A stretch of 53,155 bases of DNA from contig NEUU01000025.1 of NCBI GenBank assembly GCA_002304345.1, positions 1-53,155 on the forward strand, written 5' to 3'. The translations under genes and the position numbers were made by a program. This stretch comes from Verrucomicrobia bacterium Tous-C9LFEB (GTDB lineage: Bacteria; Verrucomicrobiota; Verrucomicrobiia; Methylacidiphilales; UBA1321). The notes beneath the pieces were generated by a model that did no database searches, was not told the DNA's origin, and saw only the letters and a program-made list of their open reading frames with translations. Of this stretch, positions 1 through 6,811 are shown piece after piece. How positions within the stretch are numbered: position 1 is the stretch's first letter; the number at the start of each line of letters is the position of its first letter.

Positions 1-1
1 G

Positions 2-124
2 GCCAAGATCGCTGCGGATATTGGCCTGCCGCTCCGCCGCTCTGCGGAGACAAAATTTCTGGCAACGCCACTCCCAAAAAGATCGTGGATAGGTTCTAAA
101 GACTACGCCAAACGACGGCGATAG
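2..124 (+). CDS. Possible 3' end of a truncated gene (unidentified)
   Basis: One plus-strand frame is open from the window edge to a TAG at 122-124, giving about 40 residues that end in a basic tail (KDYAKRRR). No start is visible because the window begins inside it. It would converge on the PEP-CTERM gene and overlap its last 22 bases. No family is recognised, and a 40-codon open frame in GC-rich DNA can arise by chance, so this is only a possibility. Confidence 0.2.
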   Translation, partial: AKIAADIGLPLRRSAETKFLATPLPKRSWIGSKDYAKRRR

Positions 125-753
125 AGCGAAAGCAACAAGCCTCCCATGCCGAACAGGCCCACAGCGGACGGCTCTGGCACAGCCGAGACACCGATCTCAA
201 ACCAGTTATTCACGCCGGAGGTCGACGTCCAGGCGCTCGGCAGAACAGCCGAGTTCGAACCAATCAATCGCTGCACGGTACTGACTCCCGGCTGCCCGGT
301 GGTGGCTGCGGTGCCATCAAACGACCACAATACATTTCCGTTGCCACTCGTCTCCCGCAACACGACGTAGTAGGTGCTTCCCGCCGTGAGTGTGAACGTG
401 GTTGGCGCGGTAAAGACATCGTTGGTATAGGCCGCAGGCAACGTTCCCGGATTGGTTAATGTGAGCAGCGCGCTCGTCCCCGTAATGCTCGTGGCGTTCC
501 CCGCCCAAAGTTCCACGAGAGGCACGGCTCCTGTCCCCATAAACAAACGCAACGTCACCGAATCGAGATTGAAATCGGTCGTTCCCATGGTGAAGCCAAT
601 CGCTTTCCCCACCGAGCCCGTGTTGGCTTTGTAGGCCACCAGATTGGTATCGTTGGTATAATTGGACAGATTGCCGATCAGAATCGTGCTGGCGTGAATC
701 GATACCGTCTGGCAGACCAACCAGACGAGTGACAGGAGGAGTTGCTTTTTCAT
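103..753 (-). CDS. PEP-CTERM sorting-signal protein (choice-of-anchor type), 216 aa
   Basis: Predicted exported surface or matrix protein. It begins with a signal peptide (about residues 1-21, ending in IHAS) and ends with a classic PEP-CTERM tripartite signal: the motif VPEPS, a hydrophobic helix (GLFGMGGLLLSLY) and a basic tail (RRRLA). The middle (about residues 22-190) is a Ser/Thr/Gly-rich beta-sandwich-like region resembling the small choice-of-anchor domains attached to PEP-CTERM in Verrucomicrobiota. Known of the family: an exosortase cleaves at the PEP motif. None is encoded in this window, so it must lie elsewhere. The start follows an A-rich leader without a strong Shine-Dalgarno. 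The ligand is unknown. Confidence 0.85.
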   Translation of the reverse strand: MKKQLLLSLVWLVCQTVSIHASTILIGNLSNYTNDTNLVAYKANTGSVGKAIGFTMGTTDFNLDSVTLRLFMGTGAVPLVELWAGNATSITGTSALLTLTNPGTLPAAYTNDVFTAPTTFTLTAGSTYYVVLRETSGNGNVLWSFDGTAATTGQPGVSTVQRLIGSNSAVLPSAWTSTSGVNNWFEIGVSAVPEPSAVGLFGMGGLLLSLYRRRLA

Positions 754-954
754 AGGTTTTCTTTTTCTCGTTTTTGTAGTCGGGGTAAGGACTGCTTACT
801 GGGCAAATGGTGCTGCCTTGGGATTTCAATCGCAACGAATGCGACATTTAAGCACTTAAACCCAAACGCGATGCCCGAGACCTTCTCTCGTTACATCAAC
901 CGGAAATTGGGGATGCCATTGACACCCCCTTTTGTTTCGGGTAGTTTGATATTT

Positions 955-1293
955 ATGAGCGTTTCCGATACTCCTGCCCTCCAGTTAACCGAGAAGGCCG
1001 CCCAGCAAATTGCCACGTTGCTCGGTCCCGACAAGGCTCAGAAAGGTCTTCGCGTTTTCGTCGAAGCCGGTGGCTGCTCCGGTCTTTCCTACGGCATGGA
1101 GCTCAATACGCGCCAACCCCAAGATGCTGAACTGGAGCAATTTGGCGTGAAGATTTTTCTTGATGAAGAAGCTGCATCTTACCTGAAGGGATCTGTCATT
1201 GACTATGCCGATGGGTTGACCGGCGCGGGATTTCGCATTCAGAATCCCAACGCCCGCCATACCTGCGGCTGCGGCAAGTCCTTCGAGGCTTGA
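955..1293 (+). CDS. A-type iron-sulfur carrier (IscA/ErpA/HesB family), 112 aa
   Basis: Small Fe-S cluster carrier that delivers clusters to apo-enzymes in the cytoplasm. The three conserved ligand cysteines are present: C41 in GGCSGLSYGMEL and C104/C106 in the C-terminal HTCGCGKSF. The length of 112 aa is normal for the family. The frame stays open upstream to 742, but homology begins at the ATG at 955 (MSVSDTPALQL), so the upstream part is treated as leader. A TTGACA hexamer at 919-924 lies so close to the start that the transcript could be nearly leaderless. There is no isc or suf operon next to it, so it is a stand-alone carrier. ErpA and IscA cannot be told apart with confidence. Confidence 0.92.
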   Translation: MSVSDTPALQLTEKAAQQIATLLGPDKAQKGLRVFVEAGGCSGLSYGMELNTRQPQDAELEQFGVKIFLDEEAASYLKGSVIDYADGLTGAGFRIQNPNARHTCGCGKSFEA

Positions 1294-1350
1294 TCGCTTC
1301 TTCTCCAAGAATTGATCGATGTGATGCCCGGTAGGACCGGGCCCAAAACC

Positions 1351-1665
1351 ATGACCATGTATCCTTTCCTCACCGGCTTCTGGATCTCAGCCGGTGCCAG
1401 CACGGGCATCATGTTCGCCCTGCTCTATTTTCACGAAACCCGCGGCAGCTTTTCCCAGCTTCCCCAATGGTTTTTCACCGGCATCATTGCCCTGATTTAC
1501 ATCGCCCCTTTTCTGGGTCTCGCCTACGTCTGGCAACACTTCGCCCGCCGTCGCCATCGCGAAACCACCCGCGCCACCCAGCAACGCTATCTCACCGGCG
1601 CCATCATCGGGGCCGTCGTCATTATCACGGCCGCGTATCTCCTGATGCCGCTGGTCCAGCATTGA
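1351..1665 (+). CDS. Small membrane protein, unknown function, about 104 aa
   Basis: Not a family I recognise. Three hydrophobic stretches suggest three transmembrane helices: one near the N terminus (FLTGFWISAGASTGIMFALL), one in the middle (WFFTGIIALIYIAPFLGLAYVW) and one at the C terminus (LTGAIIGAVVIITAAYLLM). A basic loop, HFARRRHRETTR, separates the last two and probably faces the cytoplasm. The frame is open from a TTG at 1312, with ATGs at 1324, 1351 and 1357; the start at 1351 is chosen because the hydrophobic protein begins there. It lies 57 bp after the Fe-S carrier and 34 bp before the next membrane protein, so the three may be cotranscribed. Confidence 0.6.
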   Translation: MTMYPFLTGFWISAGASTGIMFALLYFHETRGSFSQLPQWFFTGIIALIYIAPFLGLAYVWQHFARRRHRETTRATQQRYLTGAIIGAVVIITAAYLLMPLVQH

Positions 1666-1699
1666 CCAGTTCACCGCAGGCGGCTTTGCTATCCCGGTT

Positions 1700-2434
1700 G
1701 TGAACTCACCCTCTCCCTTGGTCCTGGCCGCGAAACGCGGCATCTCTGCCGTCCGCGAAAACCTCGCTCCCGCCCTCGTCCTGCAACTGCTTCTCGGCGT
1801 GCTCGTCGGCAGTTACTTTCTCTGGCCCTCCAGCGCCGTTCTTCTTTACAAACTCAGCGCGTGGAAACAAGCGGGCGGCATGTGGTTCAGTATGGCCGCC
1901 ACCGGATTCGCTGGCGGCTTTCTCGCGGAACTCAGCAAAGTCTGCTTCGGTCAACGCGGACGCTGCACCCGCGCCAACGTCGAGGACGCCCTTTTCAACT
2001 TCGTCATGCTTGGCCTTTCCGGCGGTATCGTCCATCTCTTCTACGAACAACAAGCCCGCTGGTTCGGCGATCATCTCGCATGGTCAGTCATCCTCAGCAA
2101 AACCGCCGTCGACATGCTGTTCTTCACGCCGATTTGGGCCACACCATTCCAAACCATTTTCTGGCTCTGGAAAAACAACCGCTACTCGTGGGCCGTCGTC
2201 CACCGCGAACTCTACGACGCCTACTTCACTCGCCACTACCTCCCGCTGCTTTTCATGCAATGGGCGTTCTGGATTCCCGTTGTGATGATGACCTACTCCT
2301 TGCCGCTCGTGCTGCAATTTCCGTTCTTCCTCGTCGCCATGGCCACGTGGGGACTCCTCCTCGGAGCGTTGACGAAATCGAGCGTAAAAAAAGAAACGGG
2401 AAGTCCGCAGGCTTCTCCGATTCCCGCTGAGTAA
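1700..2434 (+). CDS. Integral membrane protein, Mpv17/PMP22-like, 244 aa
   Basis: Predicted polytopic membrane protein with about four to five helices. The C-terminal half resembles the Mpv17/PMP22 fold: a SKTAVDMLFFTPIW segment followed by YLPLLFMQWAFWIPVV and a WG-LLG helix, similar in spacing to the family's K-x-x-x-D-Q and W-P-x-x-Q-x-x-N-F-W motifs. This is recognised by eye only and needs a profile search. The start is a GTG at 1700 (VNSPSPLVLAAKRG). The polar C terminus (KKETGSPQASPIPAE) probably lies in the cytoplasm. It converges on recR with only 10 bp between stop codons. The physiological role is unknown; the eukaryotic relatives form channels in organelle membranes. Confidence 0.55.
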   Translation: MNSPSPLVLAAKRGISAVRENLAPALVLQLLLGVLVGSYFLWPSSAVLLYKLSAWKQAGGMWFSMAATGFAGGFLAELSKVCFGQRGRCTRANVEDALFNFVMLGLSGGIVHLFYEQQARWFGDHLAWSVILSKTAVDMLFFTPIWATPFQTIFWLWKNNRYSWAVVHRELYDAYFTRHYLPLLFMQWAFWIPVVMMTYSLPLVLQFPFFLVAMATWGLLLGALTKSSVKKETGSPQASPIPAE

Positions 2435-2444
2435 ATCGGTCGCC

Positions 2445-3044
2445 TTACAACTCCCGGCGACCCGAGAGCGCATAACCGAGCGTCACGCTGTCGGCGAATT
2501 CCAAACCGCCGCCCGCGGGCAAACCCGTCGCCAATCGCGTCACCCGCGCGCCCGAGGATTTCAAAATCGGCGCGAGATACAGCGCCGTGGTTTCGCCTTC
2601 CACATCCGCACCGAGCGCGAGAATAATTTCCGCTGGCTTCTCCGCTTCCAATCGCGCTTGCAGAGAACCAATCCGCAATTGCTCCGGCCCGACGCCGTCG
2701 AGCGGCGAAAGTCGTCCACCGAGCACATGATAGAGTCCGCGAAACGAACCCGATTTCTCCAGCTTCAACACATCGCTCGGCTGCTCCACCACGCACCAGA
2801 CCTGACGGTCGCGCTTGTCGTCGGAGCAAATCGTACAGAGCGGACCCTCCGCGTAAAAGCCGCACCGCTCGCACGGCACAATGCGTTGACGGCAATCCGC
2901 GATCGCCGTGGCGAGCCGTTGACTCACCACCGGCGGACTCTCCAGCAAATAGAGCGCCAACCGCTCCGCGCTGCGCGGCCCCACCGAGGGCAACTGCCGC
3001 AACGCCGCGATCAACTCCTGAAAAGCCGGAGGATAATCAGCCAT
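2445..3044 (-). CDS. recR: Recombination mediator protein RecR, 199 aa
   Basis: Acts with RecO (and RecF) to load RecA onto SSB-coated single-stranded DNA during gap repair. The N-terminal helix-hairpin-helix has the expected LRQLPSVGPRSAERLALYLL. A four-cysteine zinc finger follows (C58, C61, C70, C73), then a Toprim domain (VWCVVEQPSDVLKLEKSG) and the C-terminal RLATGLPAGGGLEFAD signature. The length is typical. Gene order on this strand is dnaX, ybaB, recR, the classic bacterial arrangement. Unusually, the start codon has no Shine-Dalgarno: the end of a palindromic repeat element lies 9 bp upstream. Confidence 0.97.
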   Translation of the reverse strand: MADYPPAFQELIAALRQLPSVGPRSAERLALYLLESPPVVSQRLATAIADCRQRIVPCERCGFYAEGPLCTICSDDKRDRQVWCVVEQPSDVLKLEKSGSFRGLYHVLGGRLSPLDGVGPEQLRIGSLQARLEAEKPAEIILALGADVEGETTALYLAPILKSSGARVTRLATGLPAGGGLEFADSVTLGYALSGRREL

Positions 3045-3053
3045 GATTTTTTC

Positions 3054-3203
3054 GACGAAATTAACGGAATTTACGAAATGGGAGAAAAGGCATTTTTTAA
3101 ATCAGGAAAATCTGGCGAAGGTCCTGAAAGAGATTCCTGCTTTCCTGAGTTCCTGATTAAAATTTCCCCGCCTTTCAATTCCGTAAATTCCGTTAATTTC
3201 GTC
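3054..3203. repeat. Long palindromic (MITE-like) hairpin element, copy 1
   Basis: The outer inverted arms share at least 22 bp (3054-3075 against 3182-3203; core GACGAAATTAACGGAATTTA). A second inverted pair lies inside: AAATCAGGAA near 3100 against TTCCTGATT near 3150. The whole element could fold into one hairpin of about 150 nt. It fills nearly all of the ybaB-recR spacer and ends 9 bp from the recR ATG. It matches copy 2 at 6637-6799 in arms and internal sequence. It has no coding capacity, so if mobile it would need a transposase in trans. Confidence 0.85.
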
Positions 3204-3219
3204 AAAAATCTTTCGTCTT

Positions 3220-3525
3220 TTAGAAACCGGGAAGACCCAAGCCCGCCGTCAGCTTGCCCATTTCCTTCTGCGCTTCGTCCTTGCCCTTGTCGACCGCTTC
3301 ACGCACCGCCGTCACGATCAAATCTTCCAGCATCTCGGCTTCGCCTTCCTTCACGATGGAAGGGTCCAGCTTCAAGCTCACCAGCGTGCCATCGCCCGTC
3401 GCCACGGCTTTCACCATGCCGCCAGCGGCTTCCGCCGTGTATTCACGCGCGGCCAATTCCGCCTGCAATTTCTGCGCCTTGGCCTGGAGCTCCTGCGCCT
3501 GCTTCATCATCTTCATTACGTTCAT
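3220..3525 (-). CDS. ybaB: Nucleoid-associated protein YbaB/EbfC family, 101 aa
   Basis: Small dimeric DNA-binding protein, normally encoded between dnaX and recR as here. The N-terminal helix MNVMKMMKQAQELQAKAQKL is the family signature, followed by the beta region (GMVKAVATGDGTLVSLKLDPSIV) and a C-terminal helix ending in GLGLPGF. The ATG at 3525 is chosen because GGAG lies a suitable distance upstream and family homology begins there, although the frame extends to 3600. The family binds DNA without strict specificity and is linked to nucleoid structure and recombination. A double-hairpin repeat separates it from dnaX. Confidence 0.95.
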   Translation of the reverse strand: MNVMKMMKQAQELQAKAQKLQAELAAREYTAEAAGGMVKAVATGDGTLVSLKLDPSIVKEGEAEMLEDLIVTAVREAVDKGKDEAQKEMGKLTAGLGLPGF

Positions 3526-3565
3526 AATTATTCTCCTGTTTCGATCACACCGGAATCTCTCTGCG

Positions 3566-3617
3566 TTGTAGGGCGGTTCTGTGAACCGCCGCGACGGCAC
3601 ACAGTGCCGTCCTACAA
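3566..3617. repeat. REP-like double-hairpin element 1
   Basis: Outer arms TTGTAGG / CCTACAA enclose two separate perfect hairpins, GGCGGTTCTGTGAACCGCC and GACGGCACACAGTGCCGTC, so the single strand can form a three-way junction. It lies between ybaB and dnaX. The same architecture recurs near 11202, 25945 and 41480, and partly near 18573. Confidence 0.8.
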
Positions 3618-3686
3618 GTGATCCGGAACTCTAGGTCCTGCCGTTCAAAGTCATTCTATTCGCAACATCCGATTCATCCTAGCTGG

Positions 3687-5471
3687 CTAGGCCGCCACCT
3701 TCGCTTGGAAAAGCTGCATCGCCTCGCGAATCAGCGGATCGTTCTCGAACTCCTCCTGCGACATCCGCACCGGCTCCGGGCCGGACGGCGCTTGGCCGAA
3801 CTCCGGTTCCTTCGACTCGATCGAAAGGAACACCAGCTTCACCGGCTGTCCGGCGGCCTGCAGCAGGAGCGAATCCAGCAGCGGCTGATTCTTCGGATTC
3901 GTCAGATAAAGTAATTTGTTCTTCAACGCCGGAGGCAGCGACACCTCGATCGTATTGCCGCGGCATGACAGAAAGCGCGTCGCCTCGATTGTCGCCTTTT
4001 CCATTGGCCGTTCCTTCGCGAAACCCTCGACCACCTTCGCCCAGATCTCCGCCGGATTTTCAATCGACTTGATCACCGTCACACCCGGAGCCGGAGTCGG
4101 CGCGGGAGCGGCGGCCACCGGAGCGGGCGTTACTTTCGGCACAGGGGCCGGAGTAGGAGTCGGAGCCGGTGTGGCGTACCGCACTGAATTCGGTTCCAGC
4201 ACCACTTCCGCCGCGCGCGGGGAAGCCGGCGCGGGGGTCGGAGTCGCTGCAGGTGCGGGCGCGGTCGGAGCGGAACGCGGAGCCGGGGCCGAACCGGGAG
4301 CGAAAGCCGACGGAGCGGAAATCGTCATCTCGGCATTACCGCCACCACTTGCGAGCCGCTGCAAAATCCCTTCGAGCGAGACGCGCTCCTTGAGCTGGCT
4401 CAATTGAATGAGGGCCACTTCGAACAGCACATCCTTCGCCAACGCATAGCGCAAGCGCGCTTCGAGCTGACTCAAATCCTCCAAAATCGTCAACGCCCCC
4501 ACGCGCGAAATCAACGGCGCGGTGTCCTTCAACGCCGCTTCCTCCTCGGGCGAAAGTTCGCTCGCAAGCGTCTGCGGCGCGATCTGATAAATCACCAGGT
4601 TGCGGAAAAACCGCAGCAGATCCTGGCTCAACTTGCCGAGATCCTTGCCCGCGTTCACCAGCTCCCGGCTCTGCGTCAACACCGCCGCCGTGTCCGCATG
4701 CGCGATGGCCCGCGCCAACGCCGCCACCGGGGTCACGCCTGTCAGGCCGAACATACCGAGCACTTCCGCTTCGGTCACGCGTGTGCCGTAAAAACTGATC
4801 ACCTGATCGAGCGCCGACTCCGCATCGCGCAAGCCGCCCTCCGCGTACCGCGCAATCGCCGTCAAGGCGAGCGGCTCGGCGTCCACGCCTTCAAGCTGAC
4901 AAATCTTGCCCAAGTGCGCCGCGATGAGCGCATCGGGAATGCGGCGCAGGTCGAAGCGCTGGCAGCGCGAGAGAATCGTTGCGGGCAGCTTATGCACTTC
5001 CGTCGTCGCGAAAACGAATTTCACGTGCGCGGGCGGTTCCTCCAACGTCTTCAGCAACGCATTGAACGCCGCCACGCTGAGCATGTGCACTTCGTCGATG
5101 ATATAGATCTTGTAACGGCCCTTCACCGGCGTGTAGCGCACGTTGTCGCGCAAGTCGCGCACCTGCTCCACACCATTGTTACTGGCACCGTCGATTTCCA
5201 GCACATCGAGACAACGCCCCTCGGCGATCTCCTGGCAGATTTCCTCATCGGCGTTGAAATCGACCTTCGGCCCGTCGGAACAATTCAGCGCCTTGGCCAA
5301 GATACGCGCCGTCGACGTCTTGCCCGTGCCGCGTGGCCCCACGAACAGATACGCCTGCGCCAAACGCCCCAGCTTGATGGCATTCTCCAGCGTCTTGGTG
5401 ATATGATCCTGTCCCACCACCTCGGCGAATGTCTGGGGTCGATATTTACGCGCAAAAACCTGATAAGCCAT
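3687..5471 (-). CDS. dnaX: DNA polymerase III subunit gamma/tau, 594 aa
   Basis: ATPase of the replicative clamp loader. The N-terminal AAA+ module has Walker A GPRGTGKT (residues 45-52), Walker B IIDEVHM, the DGASNNGVEQVRDL segment and sensor 1/SRC motif FATTEVHKLPATILSRCQRF. Domain III follows, then a Pro/Ala-rich linker (about residues 385-460) and a C-terminal tau-like domain. By eye only two of the four zinc-module cysteines remain: C64 and C79 are present but residues 73 and 76, cysteines in E. coli, are Asn and Glu. It is followed on the same strand by ybaB and recR. I did not identify a convincing frameshift signal for a shorter gamma form. Confidence 0.97.
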   Translation of the reverse strand: MAYQVFARKYRPQTFAEVVGQDHITKTLENAIKLGRLAQAYLFVGPRGTGKTSTARILAKALNCSDGPKVDFNADEEICQEIAEGRCLDVLEIDGASNNGVEQVRDLRDNVRYTPVKGRYKIYIIDEVHMLSVAAFNALLKTLEEPPAHVKFVFATTEVHKLPATILSRCQRFDLRRIPDALIAAHLGKICQLEGVDAEPLALTAIARYAEGGLRDAESALDQVISFYGTRVTEAEVLGMFGLTGVTPVAALARAIAHADTAAVLTQSRELVNAGKDLGKLSQDLLRFFRNLVIYQIAPQTLASELSPEEEAALKDTAPLISRVGALTILEDLSQLEARLRYALAKDVLFEVALIQLSQLKERVSLEGILQRLASGGGNAEMTISAPSAFAPGSAPAPRSAPTAPAPAATPTPAPASPRAAEVVLEPNSVRYATPAPTPTPAPVPKVTPAPVAAAPAPTPAPGVTVIKSIENPAEIWAKVVEGFAKERPMEKATIEATRFLSCRGNTIEVSLPPALKNKLLYLTNPKNQPLLDSLLLQAAGQPVKLVFLSIESKEPEFGQAPSGPEPVRMSQEEFENDPLIREAMQLFQAKVAA

Positions 5472-5693
5472 CGGGGTAGATTACTCACTCCCGCGCTCAC
5501 TTCAACAACTTTGGCAGCGCGAAATGGGCCTCTTCGCCAACGAGGAATTTCGCCCGCAAAAGATCACGATCCATTAGGAAATCTACTCAACAACAACCCC
5601 GCCTTATATCTTCCCTCCCTCTCTTGATCCCGTTCCCGTTTCCGACGAAACTATTCCCTTCGCCGCCCGTCAATCATTAGGAACACTAAAACC

Positions 5694-6623
5694 ATGCATC
5701 TCGACCGTCGTGATTTTCTTAAGAAAGGCTTCGCTGTCGGCGCGGCTTTTTCCCTCGCTGACCTCAGTGGACTTTTCGCCGCTGAACCGGCTCCCGCCGC
5801 TGCCGGTAGAGCTCCGCATCTCGTCGCCGTCCGCAACGGCACCCGCATCGACATGCTCAATGCCGCCATCGCGGCCCTTGGCGGAATGAAAGCGTTCGTC
5901 AAACCCGGCCAAACGGTCGTGATCAAGCCCAACATCGGATGGGACGTCGTTCCCGAACTCGGCGCGAACACTCACCCCGACATTGTGCGCCGCCTCGTGG
6001 AACTCTGCGATGAAGCCGGGGCGAAAGAGATCTCCGTTTTCGACAATACTTGCGACGCGTGGCAGCGCGCCTACGCCCACAGCGGCATCGAAAAAGCCCT
6101 CGAAGGCACCCGCGCCAAGCTCATCAACGGCAAGGACGAATCAATGTACCGCGTCGTCACGGTCGCCAAGGCCACGAAACTCCTCGATGTAAAAGTCCAC
6201 TCGCTCATCCTCGACAGCGACGTCTACATCAACGCGCCTGTGCTCAAACATCATTCCGGCGCGACCATGACCTGTGCGATGAAGAACGCCATGGGTGTCG
6301 TCTGGGATCGCCGCTACTGGCACAAGAACGATCTCCACCAGTGCATCGCGGAATTCCAGACCTTCAAGAAACCCGCCCTCAATATCGTCGACGCCTACCA
6401 CCCCATGATGCGCAATGGTCCGCGCGGCACGAACGCCTCCGACGTGGTGGAAATGAAATGCCTCATCGCCTCGACGGACCCCGTCGCCGCCGATGCCGCC
6501 GCCGCGAAGTTGCTCGGCCATCAACCCGCCGACATCCGCTACATCCCCATCGCCGCCACGCTCGGCCTCGGCTCGATGGACCTCGACAAAATGAACATCC
6601 AGCGTTTGCAGCTCAGCGTCTAA
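5694..6623 (+). CDS. Tat-exported DUF362 domain protein, 309 aa
   Basis: The N terminus LDRRDFLKKGFAVGAAFSLADL is a twin-arginine signal (RRDFLK followed by a hydrophobic stretch, cleavage likely near FAAEP). The rest matches DUF362: VKPGQTVVIKPNIGWD, a segment of NAPVLKHHSGATMTCAMKNAMG, and DPVAADAAAAKLLG near the end. DUF362 proteins are usually associated with ferredoxin domains or encoded beside them. The enzymatic role of the family is not established. Here the partner is probably the polyferredoxin gene 188 bp downstream; a palindromic element separates them. Export through Tat suggests it folds, perhaps with a cofactor, in the cytoplasm first. Confidence 0.85.
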   Translation: MHLDRRDFLKKGFAVGAAFSLADLSGLFAAEPAPAAAGRAPHLVAVRNGTRIDMLNAAIAALGGMKAFVKPGQTVVIKPNIGWDVVPELGANTHPDIVRRLVELCDEAGAKEISVFDNTCDAWQRAYAHSGIEKALEGTRAKLINGKDESMYRVVTVAKATKLLDVKVHSLILDSDVYINAPVLKHHSGATMTCAMKNAMGVVWDRRYWHKNDLHQCIAEFQTFKKPALNIVDAYHPMMRNGPRGTNASDVVEMKCLIASTDPVAADAAAAKLLGHQPADIRYIPIAATLGLGSMDLDKMNIQRLQLSV

Positions 6624-6636
6624 CTTCGATAATTTA

Positions 6637-6799
6637 GACGAAATTAACGGAATTTACGAAATTGAAAGACAGGGAATTTTTTTCAAATCAGGAAATCAAG
6701 AAAATCGGGCGACGGTTCTGAAAGAGATTCCTGTGTTCATGATTTCCTGATTTTAAAAATGCCTTTTCCGTCCATTTCGTAAATTCCGTTAATTTCGTC
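6637..6799. repeat. Long palindromic (MITE-like) hairpin element, copy 2
   Basis: Perfect 26-bp terminal inverted repeats lie at 6637-6662 and 6774-6799 (outer bases GACGAAATTAACGG). A second inverted pair is inside (AAATCAGGAA near 6685, TTCCTGATTT near 6745). The internal motif AAAGAGATTCCTG is shared with copy 1 at 3054-3203. The element lies between the DUF362 gene and the polyferredoxin gene and stops 12 bp before the latter's ATG, the same relation copy 1 has to recR. Confidence 0.88.
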
Positions 6800-6811
6800 A
6801 AAAAAAATCCA

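Noticed and set aside
754..860. Sigma-54 promoter ahead of the small PEP-CTERM gene
   Set aside because: An AGGCAG and TTGCC pair on the minus strand has GG and GC 11 bp apart instead of 10, and the -24 box is poor.
919..954. Leaderless sigma-70 promoter for the Fe-S carrier gene
   Set aside because: TTGACA is good, but no convincing -10 box lies at 16-18 bp (TAGTTT matches only three of six bases).
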